Assembly: GCA_001931535.1 (NCBI GenBank)
Contig: CP016211.1
Coordinates: 14,337,501 to 14,401,500 of the forward strand
Reading direction: 5' to 3'
DNA length: 64,000 bases
Source of the DNA: Minicystis rosea
GTDB lineage: Bacteria > Myxococcota_A > Polyangia > Polyangiales > Polyangiaceae
Part shown: positions 8,400-17,367 of the stretch, piece after piece
Position numbering within the stretch: position 1 is the stretch's first letter
Layout: each line of letters begins with the position of its first letter
Program-made: the position numbers and the translations under genes
The notes under the pieces: model-generated
The model's database searches: none
What the model was told of the DNA's origin: nothing
The model's input: the letters and a program-made list of their open reading frames with translations, nothing else

Positions 8400-10100
8400 T
8401 CAGGGCGTCCCGCTCACGGCCTGTTGGAAGAAGCCGTTGTAGCGAGGATCGTTGAAGCGCTCGTAGTCGATGATGAAGGGCGAGAGCGTGGTGGCGCCGT
8501 CCTGGTGCTTGATGGTCAGCGCCATCGGCGTCACTTCGCGGTAGTTGCTGGTGAGCGGGAGATCCGCGTTGTTCTTGCCGCCCGCGGAGAACAACGTGAA
8601 GAGGCGCGCGTCGCCCGCGTCGTAGACCTCTTTGAAGCCCTCGATGATGCGCTCGTGCCCGCGGATCATCGTGGTCGCGCCGATCCGGTTCATGAAGCTC
8701 TTGAATTGCCGGCGGCCGAAGGGGAAGCGCGCGTTCTCCTTTTGCAGCTCGTCGGGGATGGCGTCGGCGTCGCTGGGATCGCTCCACAGCATCTGGAAGC
8801 GGATCTCGGGATCGTTGAGCGACGAGAGATCCTTGTAGCGCTCGGCCACCGTCACGTCGCGCGGGATGCCGGCGTGCACGAACAGGGTCCGATCGAAGAA
8901 GAGCATGTTGGGCAGCGACTCGAAGAGCCGCATGTACGAGGCGAAGACCTCGTTCGGCGCCACGTCCGCGAGCGCCATGTACGCCTCCGCGGGCCGCACC
9001 GGCGCGAGCGTGCGCCCCTTGAGCTCGACGTAGTACTCGTGATTCCCGCGAATCAGATACACGTGGTCGGGCACCGCCAGGAAGAGCTCCATCGCCGTGC
9101 GGAGGATGCCGGCGTAGCTGAAGCGGCCGCGATCGATGTAATCGCCGAGGAAGACCAGCTTCATCTCCGGGTTCTTCACCGGATCGTCGTGGAAGGCCTG
9201 CACCTTCCCGAAGAAGTCGGCCTGGAGCAGCGCGGCCTTGAGGCACGAGTAGCAGCCGTGCAGATCGCCGAGGACGAGCAGCTCGTAGGCGCGCCCGGGC
9301 TTCGGCGGCACCACGTAGGTGTGCCCGTCGAGGAACGAGTCCTGCCCGGCGAACGCGCCGATGTCGGTCGCGTTGGCGAGGCGGCCTTTGCCCTTCTCGT
9401 TCTGCTCCGCGAGCTTGTCCATCACGCGCGTCATGAGCGCGAGATCGGCCTCGGCCTGCTTGGCGAAGGTGGCTTTGTCGCGCGAGTGCTCCCACTCCAG
9501 GCTGCGGAGGAAGGGGTGATCGTCCTGCCGCGGCTTGAGCGCTTGGGTCACGCCCACGATCACGGAGGGCGCGGGCATCTCCTCGAGCTCGCCTTCCTCG
9601 AACTCGAGCGGCGCATCGATGAGCCGGAGCAGCTCGTCCCGGAAGGCCACCTCGTGCGGGTGGACCACGCCGTCGGCGTGCATCAGCTCCTCGACGGTGG
9701 CGAGGAGGCGGCCGCGGTTCTCTTCGTCACAGCTCTTGAAGAGCTCGAAGCAGCGGAGCTTCAGCTTCGCCTGCACGAACTTGAGCTGGTTCTCCCCGTC
9801 GGCCACGCTCTCGGTGAAGAGCGCTTGGATCTCCGCGGAGATCTCCTCGCTCACCTCGAGGAAGTGCTCGGTCCAGCGGGCCACCACGTCGGCGCGCGTC
9901 TCCGCGTCCACCTGCGCCTCGTCGGCGCGCTTCTCCACCAAATTGGCGATGTAGTTGCGGACGTAGGTGCGCTCGCTCTCGTCGTAGTTGCCGTCGATGT
10001 ACCCGAAGGCGGTGAGGTAGAAGATGATCGCGTGCATCTGCTGCTCCGCGAGGCGGGGGTCGTAGCTGAACGAGAAACGAGCGAACAAGCGATCCTCCAT
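8400..10100 (-). CDS. PPP-family metallophosphoesterase with N-terminal TerB-like region
   Basis: This 566-residue protein carries the full Ser/Thr protein phosphatase (calcineurin-like) signature in its C-terminal half. The motifs are GDLHG near residue 278, GDYIDRG near 319, GNHE near 352, HAGI near 409 and RGHE further on, which together bind two metals and catalyse phosphoester hydrolysis. The first 180 residues are helical, with DGNYDESERTYVRNYI and ADGVVHPHEVAFRDELLRLI, a pattern like the two-metal TerB/acidic-helix family; this part is an inference. The start at MEDRLFARFSF is preferred over an upstream in-frame codon because the earlier residues are Arg-rich and unlike the rest. No signal peptide is present, so it acts in the cytoplasm. 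It is divergent from the peroxiredoxin gene. Confidence 0.82.
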   Translation of the reverse strand: MEDRLFARFSFSYDPRLAEQQMHAIIFYLTAFGYIDGNYDESERTYVRNYIANLVEKRADEAQVDAETRADVVARWTEHFLEVSEEISAEIQALFTESVADGENQLKFVQAKLKLRCFELFKSCDEENRGRLLATVEELMHADGVVHPHEVAFRDELLRLIDAPLEFEEGELEEMPAPSVIVGVTQALKPRQDDHPFLRSLEWEHSRDKATFAKQAEADLALMTRVMDKLAEQNEKGKGRLANATDIGAFAGQDSFLDGHTYVVPPKPGRAYELLVLGDLHGCYSCLKAALLQADFFGKVQAFHDDPVKNPEMKLVFLGDYIDRGRFSYAGILRTAMELFLAVPDHVYLIRGNHEYYVELKGRTLAPVRPAEAYMALADVAPNEVFASYMRLFESLPNMLFFDRTLFVHAGIPRDVTVAERYKDLSSLNDPEIRFQMLWSDPSDADAIPDELQKENARFPFGRRQFKSFMNRIGATTMIRGHERIIEGFKEVYDAGDARLFTLFSAGGKNNADLPLTSNYREVTPMALTIKHQDGATTLSPFIIDYERFNDPRYNGFFQQAVSGTP

Positions 10101-10207
10101 GCTCCGCGAGGCGAGCCTCGTCCGTACGCTCGCGCGGACCGCGCCGTTGCGCAAGCTCCTCGTCGCCGGGGCGACGGTGCGGCCGCTCCTGTGATACAGA
10201 TCTCGGG

Positions 10208-10696
10208 ATGCTGAAGGTGGGTGACCCCGCGCCCCCGATCGACGCGATCGCGAGCAATGGCAACCGATTCGTCCTCGACGAGCAGCCCGGCCTCTGCACC
10301 GTCATTTATTTCTTTCCCAAGGCCTTCACGCCTGGGTGCACTGCCGAGACGAAGAGCTTCCGCAAGAACTACGTGGAGCTCGATCTCGCGAGCGCCAGCG
10401 TCGTCGGCATCAGCACCGACGAGCCCCAGACGCAGTGCCGCTTCGCCGATTCGCTGGGCGTCCCGTTCCCCATCATCGGTGACGAGGATCGCAGCATCTC
10501 CCGCGCCTACGACGTGCTGTGGCCGCTCGTGGGCCTGGCCCAGCGCGTGACGTACGTGGTCGGGCCTCGGCCCGATGGGCCTCCGGGCCGCGTGGTCGAG
10601 GCCGTCTTCCACCACGAGCTCCGCGTGTCGGCGCACACCGACGACGTCCTCCGCTTCGTCGACGCCAAGCTCCGCGCCAGCCGTCCTCAGGGGTGA
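10208..10696 (+). CDS. bcp: Peroxiredoxin, Bcp/PrxQ type
   Basis: This is a 162-residue thiol peroxidase of the AhpC/TSA superfamily that reduces hydrogen peroxide and organic peroxides. The peroxidatic Cys44 sits in FFPKAFTPGCTAET. Further Cys residues at 30 and 77 could resolve it; the PrxQ-type resolving Cys five residues downstream is absent, so a 1-Cys or atypical 2-Cys mechanism is possible. The C-terminal part (DVLWPLVGLAQRVTYVV) fits the thioredoxin fold. There is no clear Shine-Dalgarno sequence, and a CTGT-GAT-ACAG palindrome lies at 10189-10199, a few nt before the start. It is divergent from the phosphatase gene. Confidence 0.9.
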   Translation: MLKVGDPAPPIDAIASNGNRFVLDEQPGLCTVIYFFPKAFTPGCTAETKSFRKNYVELDLASASVVGISTDEPQTQCRFADSLGVPFPIIGDEDRSISRAYDVLWPLVGLAQRVTYVVGPRPDGPPGRVVEAVFHHELRVSAHTDDVLRFVDAKLRASRPQG

Positions 10697-10895
10697 GCGC
10701 CGTCCTCGCCCGACAGGGCGATGGACCGCATCGCCGCGCCTCCGCGATCCGTCTCGCGCGCCCCTTTCATCGATTCACCGGTTCATCGATAGCGCGCGCG
10801 TGCGGGATCGCATCGGACGGAGCGGCTCGGCGGGGCCGCTGTCAGTGCAACATTCCGTGACCCGCGCGTGAGGGACCGGACTACGATGCGGCACC

Positions 10896-11447
10896 ATGAC
10901 CACGGAAACCTTCCTCGTGCTCTCCGCGCTCGGCCCCGATCGGCCCGGCCTCGTGGCGGAGGTCACCGAGTATCTCACCGGGCGCGGCGTCAACGTCGAG
11001 GATAGCCGCATGGCCGTGCTGGGCGCGGAGTTCGGCATCCTGGTGCTGGTCTCGGGCACGCCCGATCAAATCGGCGCCGTCGAGCGCGAAACGGATTCCC
11101 TCGCGCAGAAGACCGGCCTCGGCATCACCCTGCGCCGCACCAAGAGCCCGGAGGAGCACCGCCGCGCCGCCGTCATCCCCTGTCTCGTGACCGCGGAAGC
11201 GCTCGATCAAGAGGGCATCGTGCGCGCCGTCGCCCGCGCGCTCCACGGCGTCGGCGTGAACATCGTCTCCCTCGAGACCAGCGCCTACGAGGCGCCCGTC
11301 ACCGGCTCTCCGCTCTTCCGCATGGAAGCCCGCGTCGACGTCCCGCAGACCACCGGCATCGGCAAGCTCCGCAAAGCCATGGACGAAGTCGCCGCCTCCG
11401 AGAACCTCGACATCGACGTCCGCTCCCTCATCGCCAAGGGCGGTTGA
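10896..11447 (+). CDS. Two-ACT-domain regulator, GcvR-like
   Basis: This 183-residue protein is made of two ACT domains. The first spans about 5-80 (LSALGPDRPGLVAEVTEYL, GVNVEDSRMAVLGAEFGI) and the second about 95-175 (AEALDQEGIVRAVARALHG, GVNIVSLETSAYEAP, SPLFRMEARVDVP). The GPDRPG turn between strand and helix is the usual ligand-binding loop. The layout matches the glycine cleavage repressor GcvR family, which senses amino acids and works through protein contact. No glycine cleavage genes are near, so the target is unknown. A TACGAT hexamer lies 8 nt before the ATG, which suggests a leaderless mRNA. Confidence 0.85.
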   Translation: MTTETFLVLSALGPDRPGLVAEVTEYLTGRGVNVEDSRMAVLGAEFGILVLVSGTPDQIGAVERETDSLAQKTGLGITLRRTKSPEEHRRAAVIPCLVTAEALDQEGIVRAVARALHGVGVNIVSLETSAYEAPVTGSPLFRMEARVDVPQTTGIGKLRKAMDEVAASENLDIDVRSLIAKGG

Positions 11448-11611
11448 GCCGAAGCGCGCTCGCGGCCCACGAGCCGAGTAGAGAGCCTGATCCCACGGGC
11501 TGCGCGCGAAGACATCTCATCAGCTTCACGCACATGCGCGCTCGGCGCATCTCTGTTCTCCGTGTCGGAGACTGCGCCTCTCGGCGGGCAAGGCTGCTAA
11601 CTTGGCGCCTC

Positions 11612-12436
11612 ATGAAACGACCCCTCACAACCTTGTCGAGCGCCCTTGTCCTCCTCGCCCTGCCGGGTTGCGCGGACGAGGTGCTCGTCGCCGACAAGCC
11701 GGATTACGGCTTCGTTTGGGTCCATCAGAGCCCTCTTTCTCCCGGCATGAGCGCCTCGTTCTGGGACAAGCTCGGACGATCGCGCATCGAGGGGATCGAG
11801 AGCGACAGCGCATGCCAGATCGAGCACTGGGCCAAGCCCGAACCGAGCAACGATGGGCCGCCCCTCGTTCTTCTCGACGCAGGCGAGCTGCGTTTGACGG
11901 GAGGGCTCAAGGATCTCACGCTGGACTTCGAGAGTGGGTATCGGCTGGACGAGCAGGGGGCGATCTTCGAACCCGGTGACGATCTCACCCTGGAGGTCGA
12001 AGGCAGCGATGACGTCGCCCCCATGTCGGTCACGGTCACCGCGCCGCCTGCCCCCGTGATCACGCCTCCACCCGAGACGCTCGACATCGGTGAAGACCTC
12101 ACCGTCACCTGGACGAGCGCGCCGGGGAAAGGCCGTTTGCAGTTCGCCGTCGGAACGTATTGGGACGGCGTGAAGAACTCTGCTTCAGGCGAGACATTTC
12201 ACCCTCGAGAGATCGTGAGGTGCTTCGCCGACGTGTCCCAAGGCGAGCTGACGATGCCGGTATCGCTGCTCTCTCAGCTCTCCACGGACGCTCCTCGGCC
12301 CGCGAGCTTCTTTGCCCTGGTGGACAACGAGATGGTCCACAAGGTCGGTAACTCCACCGTGCGTTTCCTCGCGGAATCGATTGCGCTGACACCGAGCGGA
12401 GACGTTTATTCCTTCGATGCGGAGCTGAAGGAGTAG
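11612..12436 (+). CDS. Hypothetical lipoprotein, tandem copy 1
   Basis: This is a 274-residue exported lipoprotein. It has a signal peptide with lipobox LLALPGC, then ADEVLVADKPDYGFVWVHQ. The rest is rich in predicted beta strands (LRLTGGLKDLTLDF, PMSVTVTAPPAPVITPPP, LTVTWTSAPGKGRLQF), which looks like two Ig-like or beta-sandwich domains. It is closely related to the next gene along its whole length and shares its upstream region, so the pair arose by tandem duplication. The extended -10 TGCTAACTT ends 8 nt before the ATG. No function is recognised. Confidence 0.75.
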   Translation: MKRPLTTLSSALVLLALPGCADEVLVADKPDYGFVWVHQSPLSPGMSASFWDKLGRSRIEGIESDSACQIEHWAKPEPSNDGPPLVLLDAGELRLTGGLKDLTLDFESGYRLDEQGAIFEPGDDLTLEVEGSDDVAPMSVTVTAPPAPVITPPPETLDIGEDLTVTWTSAPGKGRLQFAVGTYWDGVKNSASGETFHPREIVRCFADVSQGELTMPVSLLSQLSTDAPRPASFFALVDNEMVHKVGNSTVRFLAESIALTPSGDVYSFDAELKE

Positions 12437-12577
12437 AGCATCGCCGCGCGCCCTCCCATGTGACCACACGCCGAAAGGGAGAGACGCACCCCGAGCCTGC
12501 GGCGAAGTGGTTGCAACGTTCCTGTCACCGAAGACTGCGTCTCTCGGATGGCGCAATAGCTGCTAACATCGCGCCGT

Positions 12578-13405
12578 ATGACACGACCCCTCTCAGCGTG
12601 GTTGAGCGTCCTTGCCCTCCTTGCCCTGCCAGGTTGCGCGGACGAGGTGCTCGTCGCCGACAAGCCGGATTACGGCTTCTTTTGGGTTTCTCGATCTCCT
12701 CTCGTCCCTGGCGACGTGGGGGCTGTGTTCTCCAACCAGCTCGCGCGACTGGGCGTCGAGGTCGTCGAGAGCGACGGCGTCTGCCAGCTCGAGCACTGGG
12801 CCAAGCCCGACCCGAGCAATGACGCGACGGAATCCGTTCCTCTCGACGCAGGCGAGCTGCGTGTGACGGGAGGGCTCGCGGATCGCGCCGTGGGCTTCGC
12901 GAATGGATATCGGTTGGCGGAGTCGGCACCGATCTTCGAGGCGGGTGACGAGCTCACGCTGGAGGTCGAAGGCAGCGACGAAGTCGCCCCCATGTCCGTT
13001 ACGGTCACCGCGCCGCCCAGCCCCGTGATCGCTTCGCCGCCCACGATGCTCGACATCGGTGAAGACTTCTCCGTCACCTGGACGAGCCCGCCCGGGAAAG
13101 GCACGTTGCAGCTCTACCTCCAGGTGTCTTGGGACCCCGTGAAGCCCGGCCCTTCGACCATGAGCAGTGGCCCTCGGGACATGGTGAGGTGCTTCGCCGA
13201 CGTCTCCCAAGGCAAGCTGACGATGCCGGCGTCGCTGCTCTCTCAAATCTCCACGAGCGGCTCCGAGCCCGCGGTCATCGCCGGCGTGGTGAGCAACGAC
13301 GTGATCCACAAGGTTGGAGGCTCGCTCGTGAGGTTCTCGGTGCAATCGACGCCGGTCACACCGGGCGGCGAAGGCTATTTCTCCAATGTGGACCTGAAGA
13401 AATAG
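12578..13405 (+). CDS. Hypothetical lipoprotein, tandem copy 2
   Basis: This 275-residue paralogue of the preceding gene has the same lipobox (LLALPGC) and the same ADEVLVADKPDYGF opening. Shared landmarks include ELTLEVEGSDEVAPMSVTV, TMLDIGEDFSVTWTSPPGKG and MVRCFADVSQGKLTMPASLL. The copies differ most in the mid-section, as expected for an older duplication under loose constraint. TGCTAACAT lies 8 nt before the ATG, matching the promoter-like element of copy 1. It probably sits in the outer-membrane or periplasmic face. The function is unknown. Confidence 0.75.
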   Translation: MTRPLSAWLSVLALLALPGCADEVLVADKPDYGFFWVSRSPLVPGDVGAVFSNQLARLGVEVVESDGVCQLEHWAKPDPSNDATESVPLDAGELRVTGGLADRAVGFANGYRLAESAPIFEAGDELTLEVEGSDEVAPMSVTVTAPPSPVIASPPTMLDIGEDFSVTWTSPPGKGTLQLYLQVSWDPVKPGPSTMSSGPRDMVRCFADVSQGKLTMPASLLSQISTSGSEPAVIAGVVSNDVIHKVGGSLVRFSVQSTPVTPGGEGYFSNVDLKK

Positions 13406-13406
13406 A

Positions 13407-13428
13407 GCTCCCGAGCAACCTCGGGAGC
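13407..13428. terminator. Hairpin after lipoprotein pair
   Basis: GCTCCCGAG-CAAC-CTCGGGAGC is a perfect 9-bp stem with a 4-nt loop. It starts 1 nt after the stop of the second lipoprotein and lies between convergent genes, so it is probably a shared terminator. The following GCGCGCTTTGCT has only a short T-run. Confidence 0.7.
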
Positions 13429-13465
13429 GCGCGCTTTGCTATGCGAAGGCGCGTGACGCCTCGGC

Positions 13466-14128
13466 TCAATGCGCTTCGACGGGCGCACTGACCTCGCGGG
13501 CGAGCTTCCCCGCCCACACATAGAGCACGATGGGCCAGGCCGCGCTGAACACCGTCCCCATGACGAGGCCGGCGATCGTCGCGATCATCGTGACCATCGA
13601 CGTGACCTGCTTCACGTCGAAGGGCGGCGTCGCGCTCCCCGCGGGCGTGGCCGCGAGCACGCTGTTTGCGATGGTGCGCTGGTATTCGAGCGTCGCCGGC
13701 ACGGTGATGAAGAGCTGAATCGCCGCCGACACGACGACGACGCCGAGCGCCGCGAGCGCCCATGTCCGCGCCGATTGCAACGCCGCGCCGTCGCCCTTGC
13801 GCAGCCGCAGCGCGATCCAGAGGAGGAAGCCCGTGGCGACGACGAACGGGATCGTCCGGAGGGCCTCCCAGATCGCGATCGTCTTCATGAAGTGCTCGGC
13901 GGCTTCCATGACGCCGCTGGTGGGAAAGGACCCCCGAACGAAAGAGCGCTGCGCGTTGAGCATGGCCTTGCTGAAGAGCGGCGAGACGAGCCGATAGATG
14001 CAATAGATCAGCTCGGCTATCGACAACACCAAGCAGGTCGTGCCGAGCGCCTCGAGGCGTTTGGCGGGCGACGGCGGCGGCGGTCCGGCGCCGGGGTGGT
14101 TCCACACGGGAGGCGGTGCGGTCGTCAT
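13466..14128 (-). CDS. Four-helix inner-membrane protein, unknown function
   Basis: This is about 220 residues with a proline-rich cytoplasmic N-terminus (MTTAPPPVWNHPGAGPPPPS) and four hydrophobic helices: LVLSIAELIYCIYRLVSPLF, IPFVVATGFLLWIALRL, LAALGVVVVSAAIQLFITV and TIAGLVMGTVFSAAWPIVLY. An upstream in-frame GTG would add about 59 residues rich in Arg and His that do not look coding, so the internal ATG is preferred. No family motif is recognised. It is convergent with the lipoprotein pair and divergent from the next plus-strand gene. Confidence 0.7.
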   Translation of the reverse strand: MTTAPPPVWNHPGAGPPPPSPAKRLEALGTTCLVLSIAELIYCIYRLVSPLFSKAMLNAQRSFVRGSFPTSGVMEAAEHFMKTIAIWEALRTIPFVVATGFLLWIALRLRKGDGAALQSARTWALAALGVVVVSAAIQLFITVPATLEYQRTIANSVLAATPAGSATPPFDVKQVTSMVTMIATIAGLVMGTVFSAAWPIVLYVWAGKLAREVSAPVEAH

Positions 14129-14332
14129 CGTTGCGACCGGTACACCAAACGACGCCGATCCTCCACGATGAGCGCCGTCGCGGACGGGGCGATCGATCGT
14201 GGCGCGGTGGTGATGAGGATCACGCGAGATCCAGACGCTCCCGATGTGCGGAACGGGCGCGCGCACCTGAGATGATTCGGCATACGCGTTCGCGTATCGA
14301 TCCACCTCCGCGGGCAGGGTACTCTAGGCCAC

Positions 14333-15151
14333 GTGAACGACGACGAGAAGACGGCTCGGGGTGGGTATGGTCCCCCGCGCGCGGGGCCGCGCGGAGGTCC
14401 GGCGCCCGGCGTGCGCACCACCGCGCCGGTCGGCACGCCCGTCGATCCCGCGGCGTCGCGCGTGAAGAGCGATCGCCCCGGCCCCGCGCCGATGGGGCCT
14501 GCAGCGGGCGCGCCGCCCGCGAGCGTCGGGCCGGGCCTCGCGCCATCGCGCACCGTCGGTGGACACACCGCGCGCTTGAACGTCGGTGACGGCGAGTCGG
14601 CGCTCTCGATCCCCGTCACCGTCGATGTCGCACGTGATCCCAGCGCGCCCACCGCCCGCGCCATCGGCGGCACGTTGCGTATGCAGACCACCGAGGGACC
14701 TCCGAAAGCGCCTCAGCCTTTGCCTGCGCCCGCGCCGCCTCCGGCGCTCGCGCCCGTGGTCTCCGGCCCGGCGGATCCGGCGCTCGGGCTCGCGTGGACG
14801 TCTCCGCTCACGGTCGCCGTCGGGCTCGTGTTCTTCGCCGTCGGCAGCATGATCGCGCTCGCGGCCTCGGGGCGTCTCGCGGGCCGCGCGCCCGCCGCGC
14901 CGATGGAGTCGAGCGTGGCCGCGAGCGCGAGCGCCGTGCCTTCCGTCAAGCCGACCACGACGCCCACGACGCCCACGGCAGCAGTGACCGCGGCGTCCAC
15001 GTCCACGGCGGCGGCGCCGAACGTGGCCACGACGCCCCGCCCGCCATCGGGTGCACCCCGGGGTCCGGTGTCGCCCCAACATCCGGCCCCGCAGCATCCG
15101 AAGTCGGGCGGTTCGAAGCCGCCGCCGCCGCTGCCCCTTCCTTTCCAGTGA
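14333..15151 (+). CDS. Proline/alanine-rich single-pass membrane protein
   Basis: This 272-residue protein has a low-complexity, Pro/Gly-rich N-terminal half and one clear transmembrane helix near residue 165 (VGLVFFAVGSMIALAASG). It is followed by an Ala/Thr/Pro-rich tail ending in PPPPLPLPF. A short ordered patch (LNVGDGESALSIPVTVDVA) lies around residue 85. Such proteins often connect cytoplasm and envelope, but no domain is recognised here. Translation starts at GTG; TACTCT lies 7 nt before it and no Shine-Dalgarno sequence is seen, which suggests a leaderless transcript. The next gene follows by about 60 nt. Confidence 0.6.
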   Translation: MNDDEKTARGGYGPPRAGPRGGPAPGVRTTAPVGTPVDPAASRVKSDRPGPAPMGPAAGAPPASVGPGLAPSRTVGGHTARLNVGDGESALSIPVTVDVARDPSAPTARAIGGTLRMQTTEGPPKAPQPLPAPAPPPALAPVVSGPADPALGLAWTSPLTVAVGLVFFAVGSMIALAASGRLAGRAPAAPMESSVAASASAVPSVKPTTTPTTPTAAVTAASTSTAAAPNVATTPRPPSGAPRGPVSPQHPAPQHPKSGGSKPPPPLPLPFQ

Positions 15152-15209
15152 AGAACCGTTCGGAAACCGTTGACGAAGCGCCCTCGGGCGCGCGAATCCC
15201 ATAGGACCG

Positions 15210-16235
15210 ATGGATCGTCGCTGCTGCCCGCCCCCTCGTGCTCGCCGCGTCCTCACGCTCGCATCGGTCGTCGTGCTCGCGCTCGGCGTCGCCTCGCCGG
15301 GCGTGGCCTTCGCGGGGCCGGGCGCCGGCACGAGCGACGCAACCCGCGCGCGCGAGCTGCACATCAAGGGCAAGCAGGCCTATCAAGCGGGCGACATGCG
15401 CGGCGCCTACGAGGCCTACGCCGCCGCGTGGGCCTTGCAGAAGACGTTCGACGTGGCCGCCAACCTCGCCGCCGTCGAGCTCGCGACCGCGCGCTTCCGC
15501 GACGCGGCCGAGCACCTCACCTTCGCGCTCGCGAACCTCCCCGTGTCGGGCGAAGGCGACAAGCAGCGCCCCGTGCTGGTCGGGATGATGGCCGACGCCA
15601 AGAAGCAGATCGGCACCATCACCATCAAGGCCAACGCCGACGGCGCGAGCCTCACGCTCGATGGCCGCCCCGTCGGCACCTCGCCGATGGCCGACGAGAT
15701 CTTCCTCGATCCCGGCGAGCACACCGTGGGCGCGACGGCTCCTTCGTTCGCGCCCGTGGAGCAGAAGATCCGGGTCGACAAAGGCGCTTACATCCCGGTC
15801 ATCCTCACGTTGAAGAAGATCGGCGAGCCTCCGCCCGTCGTTCCGCCGCCGTCGGGCCCGAGCCCGATCACGGTCGCCGGCTTCATCACCGCCGGCGTCG
15901 GCCTGGGCGCGGCCACGGCGCTCGCGATCGTCTCGAAGACCAAGGCCGACGACGCGAGCACGCAGCTCTCCGCGCTCGAAGTGAAAGGCCGGAACGCATG
16001 CGCGGGCGCGTCGCCGTCGCCTGCATGCGTGATGCTCCACGACGCGCGGGCGAGCCGCGACACCTTCGCCAACGCGGCGCTGTGGACCTTCGTCGGCGCG
16101 GGCGTCGTCGCCGCAGGCACGCTCGTCTACACCTTCGCCGTTCCTCACACGCCCGCGACCAAGACGACCGGCCTCTCGGCCTTGCCCATCGTCTCCCCCG
16201 AAGGCGGCGGGCTTCTGATAAAGGGGGCCTTCTGA
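15210..16235 (+). CDS. Exported protein with TPR-like and PEGA domains
   Basis: This 341-residue protein starts with a signal peptide (VLTLASVVVLALGVASPGVAFA). Residues 45-125 have the alternating helices of a tetratricopeptide-like region (ARELHIKGKQAYQAGDMRGA, AANLAAVELATARFRDAAEH). A PEGA domain follows around 130-195 (GTITIKANADGASLTLDGRP, GEHTVGATAPSFAPVEQKI), a short beta domain common in exported proteins of myxobacteria. Two hydrophobic stretches at about 215-235 and 290-310 could be membrane spans. It probably lies in the envelope; the role is unknown. A family of TPR-PEGA proteins of this size is frequent in this group of bacteria. Confidence 0.8.
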   Translation: MDRRCCPPPRARRVLTLASVVVLALGVASPGVAFAGPGAGTSDATRARELHIKGKQAYQAGDMRGAYEAYAAAWALQKTFDVAANLAAVELATARFRDAAEHLTFALANLPVSGEGDKQRPVLVGMMADAKKQIGTITIKANADGASLTLDGRPVGTSPMADEIFLDPGEHTVGATAPSFAPVEQKIRVDKGAYIPVILTLKKIGEPPPVVPPPSGPSPITVAGFITAGVGLGAATALAIVSKTKADDASTQLSALEVKGRNACAGASPSPACVMLHDARASRDTFANAALWTFVGAGVVAAGTLVYTFAVPHTPATKTTGLSALPIVSPEGGGLLIKGAF

Positions 16236-16252
16236 GAAGAGAGGAGCGCCGC

Positions 16253-17299
16253 ATGCCGCCTCGTGCGCGAGCCGTGATCATGTCTTTGGGCCTCGTCTCG
16301 GCCCTCGCGTTGGCCGTATCGCCCGTCGCTTCCGGCTGCGTCTTCAACTCGGCCGACGACTGCCTGCTCACCCTCGGCTTCGGCTGCATGACCAGCGGGA
16401 GCGGCACCGGCGGTCACGCCGGCGGCACCGGCACCGGCGCCGCATCGGCCAGCACCACCGGCACCGGCGGCACCGCGTCCTGCACCGACACCGATGTCTC
16501 GAGCTGCCCGGACGACATCATCCCCGAAGGCCCGTGCAAGTCGCTCGCGAAGAAGGTTTGCGCCAAAGGCATGTGCGCCGTCGCGTACGACGCCGGCCTC
16601 GCCCCGTCGCAGCCTTACGGCACGTGCAAAAAGAGGTGGTGCGACGCGAGCGGCTTCGCGACCGACGAAGCCAACGACCAGAACCTCTACGACGACGGTA
16701 ACGTGTGCACCGACGAGATGTGCACGGATGGTGTGCCGAGCCAGATGCAGCTCACCAACACGACGTGCGTGCTCGGCGCCGCCTCCGGCTTTTGCTTGGC
16801 GGATCCCTACAACCCCGCGGTCATCACGTGCACCGAGTGCATGCCTCCGGGCCAGTCGACGTGCATCGGCACCGCCTGGTGCTCGAAGGGCAAGTGCGTG
16901 CCCCAGCACTGCGGCAACACCATCAAGGATCTGGGCGAGACCGACGTCGATTGCGGCGGCGCGACGAGCGGCTGTCTCAAGTGCGGGGCCAACAAGGCAT
17001 GCTCCAATGGCCCGGCGGATTGCGCCAGCGGCCTCTGTCTTCAGGGCAAGTGCGCGCCCGTCGGCTGCGACGACGGCGTGCAGAACGGCGACGAGACCGC
17101 GGCCGATTGCGGCGGTGACACGTGCGGGAAGCCCTGCGCCGACGGCCTGCATTGCCTCGCGCACACCGACTGCACGAGCGGCGTGTGCAAAGGCAACGTC
17201 TGTCAGGTGCCGACCTGCCTCGACGGCATGCGCAACGGCGACGAAGAAGGGGTGGATTGCGGCGGCGTGATGAGCGCCTGCCCGCCCTGCGGGATGTGA
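16253..17299 (+). CDS. Cys-rich surface lipoprotein with DCGG repeats
   Basis: This is a 348-residue lipoprotein with signal peptide and lipobox PVASGC. It continues with a Gly/Ser/Thr-rich spacer (GSGTGGHAGGTGTGAASAS) and a Cys-rich body. The C-terminal third holds three copies of a unit of the type GxxNGDExxxDCGG...CxxC...C, e.g. CDDGVQNGDETAADCGG; such repeats are typical of myxobacterial surface proteins and are probably disulfide-linked. A GAGAGGAG ribosome-binding site precedes the chosen ATG. It follows the PEGA gene by 17 nt, so the two likely share a transcript. No enzyme motif is seen. Confidence 0.8.
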   Translation: MPPRARAVIMSLGLVSALALAVSPVASGCVFNSADDCLLTLGFGCMTSGSGTGGHAGGTGTGAASASTTGTGGTASCTDTDVSSCPDDIIPEGPCKSLAKKVCAKGMCAVAYDAGLAPSQPYGTCKKRWCDASGFATDEANDQNLYDDGNVCTDEMCTDGVPSQMQLTNTTCVLGAASGFCLADPYNPAVITCTECMPPGQSTCIGTAWCSKGKCVPQHCGNTIKDLGETDVDCGGATSGCLKCGANKACSNGPADCASGLCLQGKCAPVGCDDGVQNGDETAADCGGDTCGKPCADGLHCLAHTDCTSGVCKGNVCQVPTCLDGMRNGDEEGVDCGGVMSACPPCGM

Positions 17300-17367
17300 C
17301 GCGCTCGCTCGGCGATGCTCTTTGCTCAACCGGCGATGCAGGGCTCTCCGCAGTCGTCGGGCAGCGC

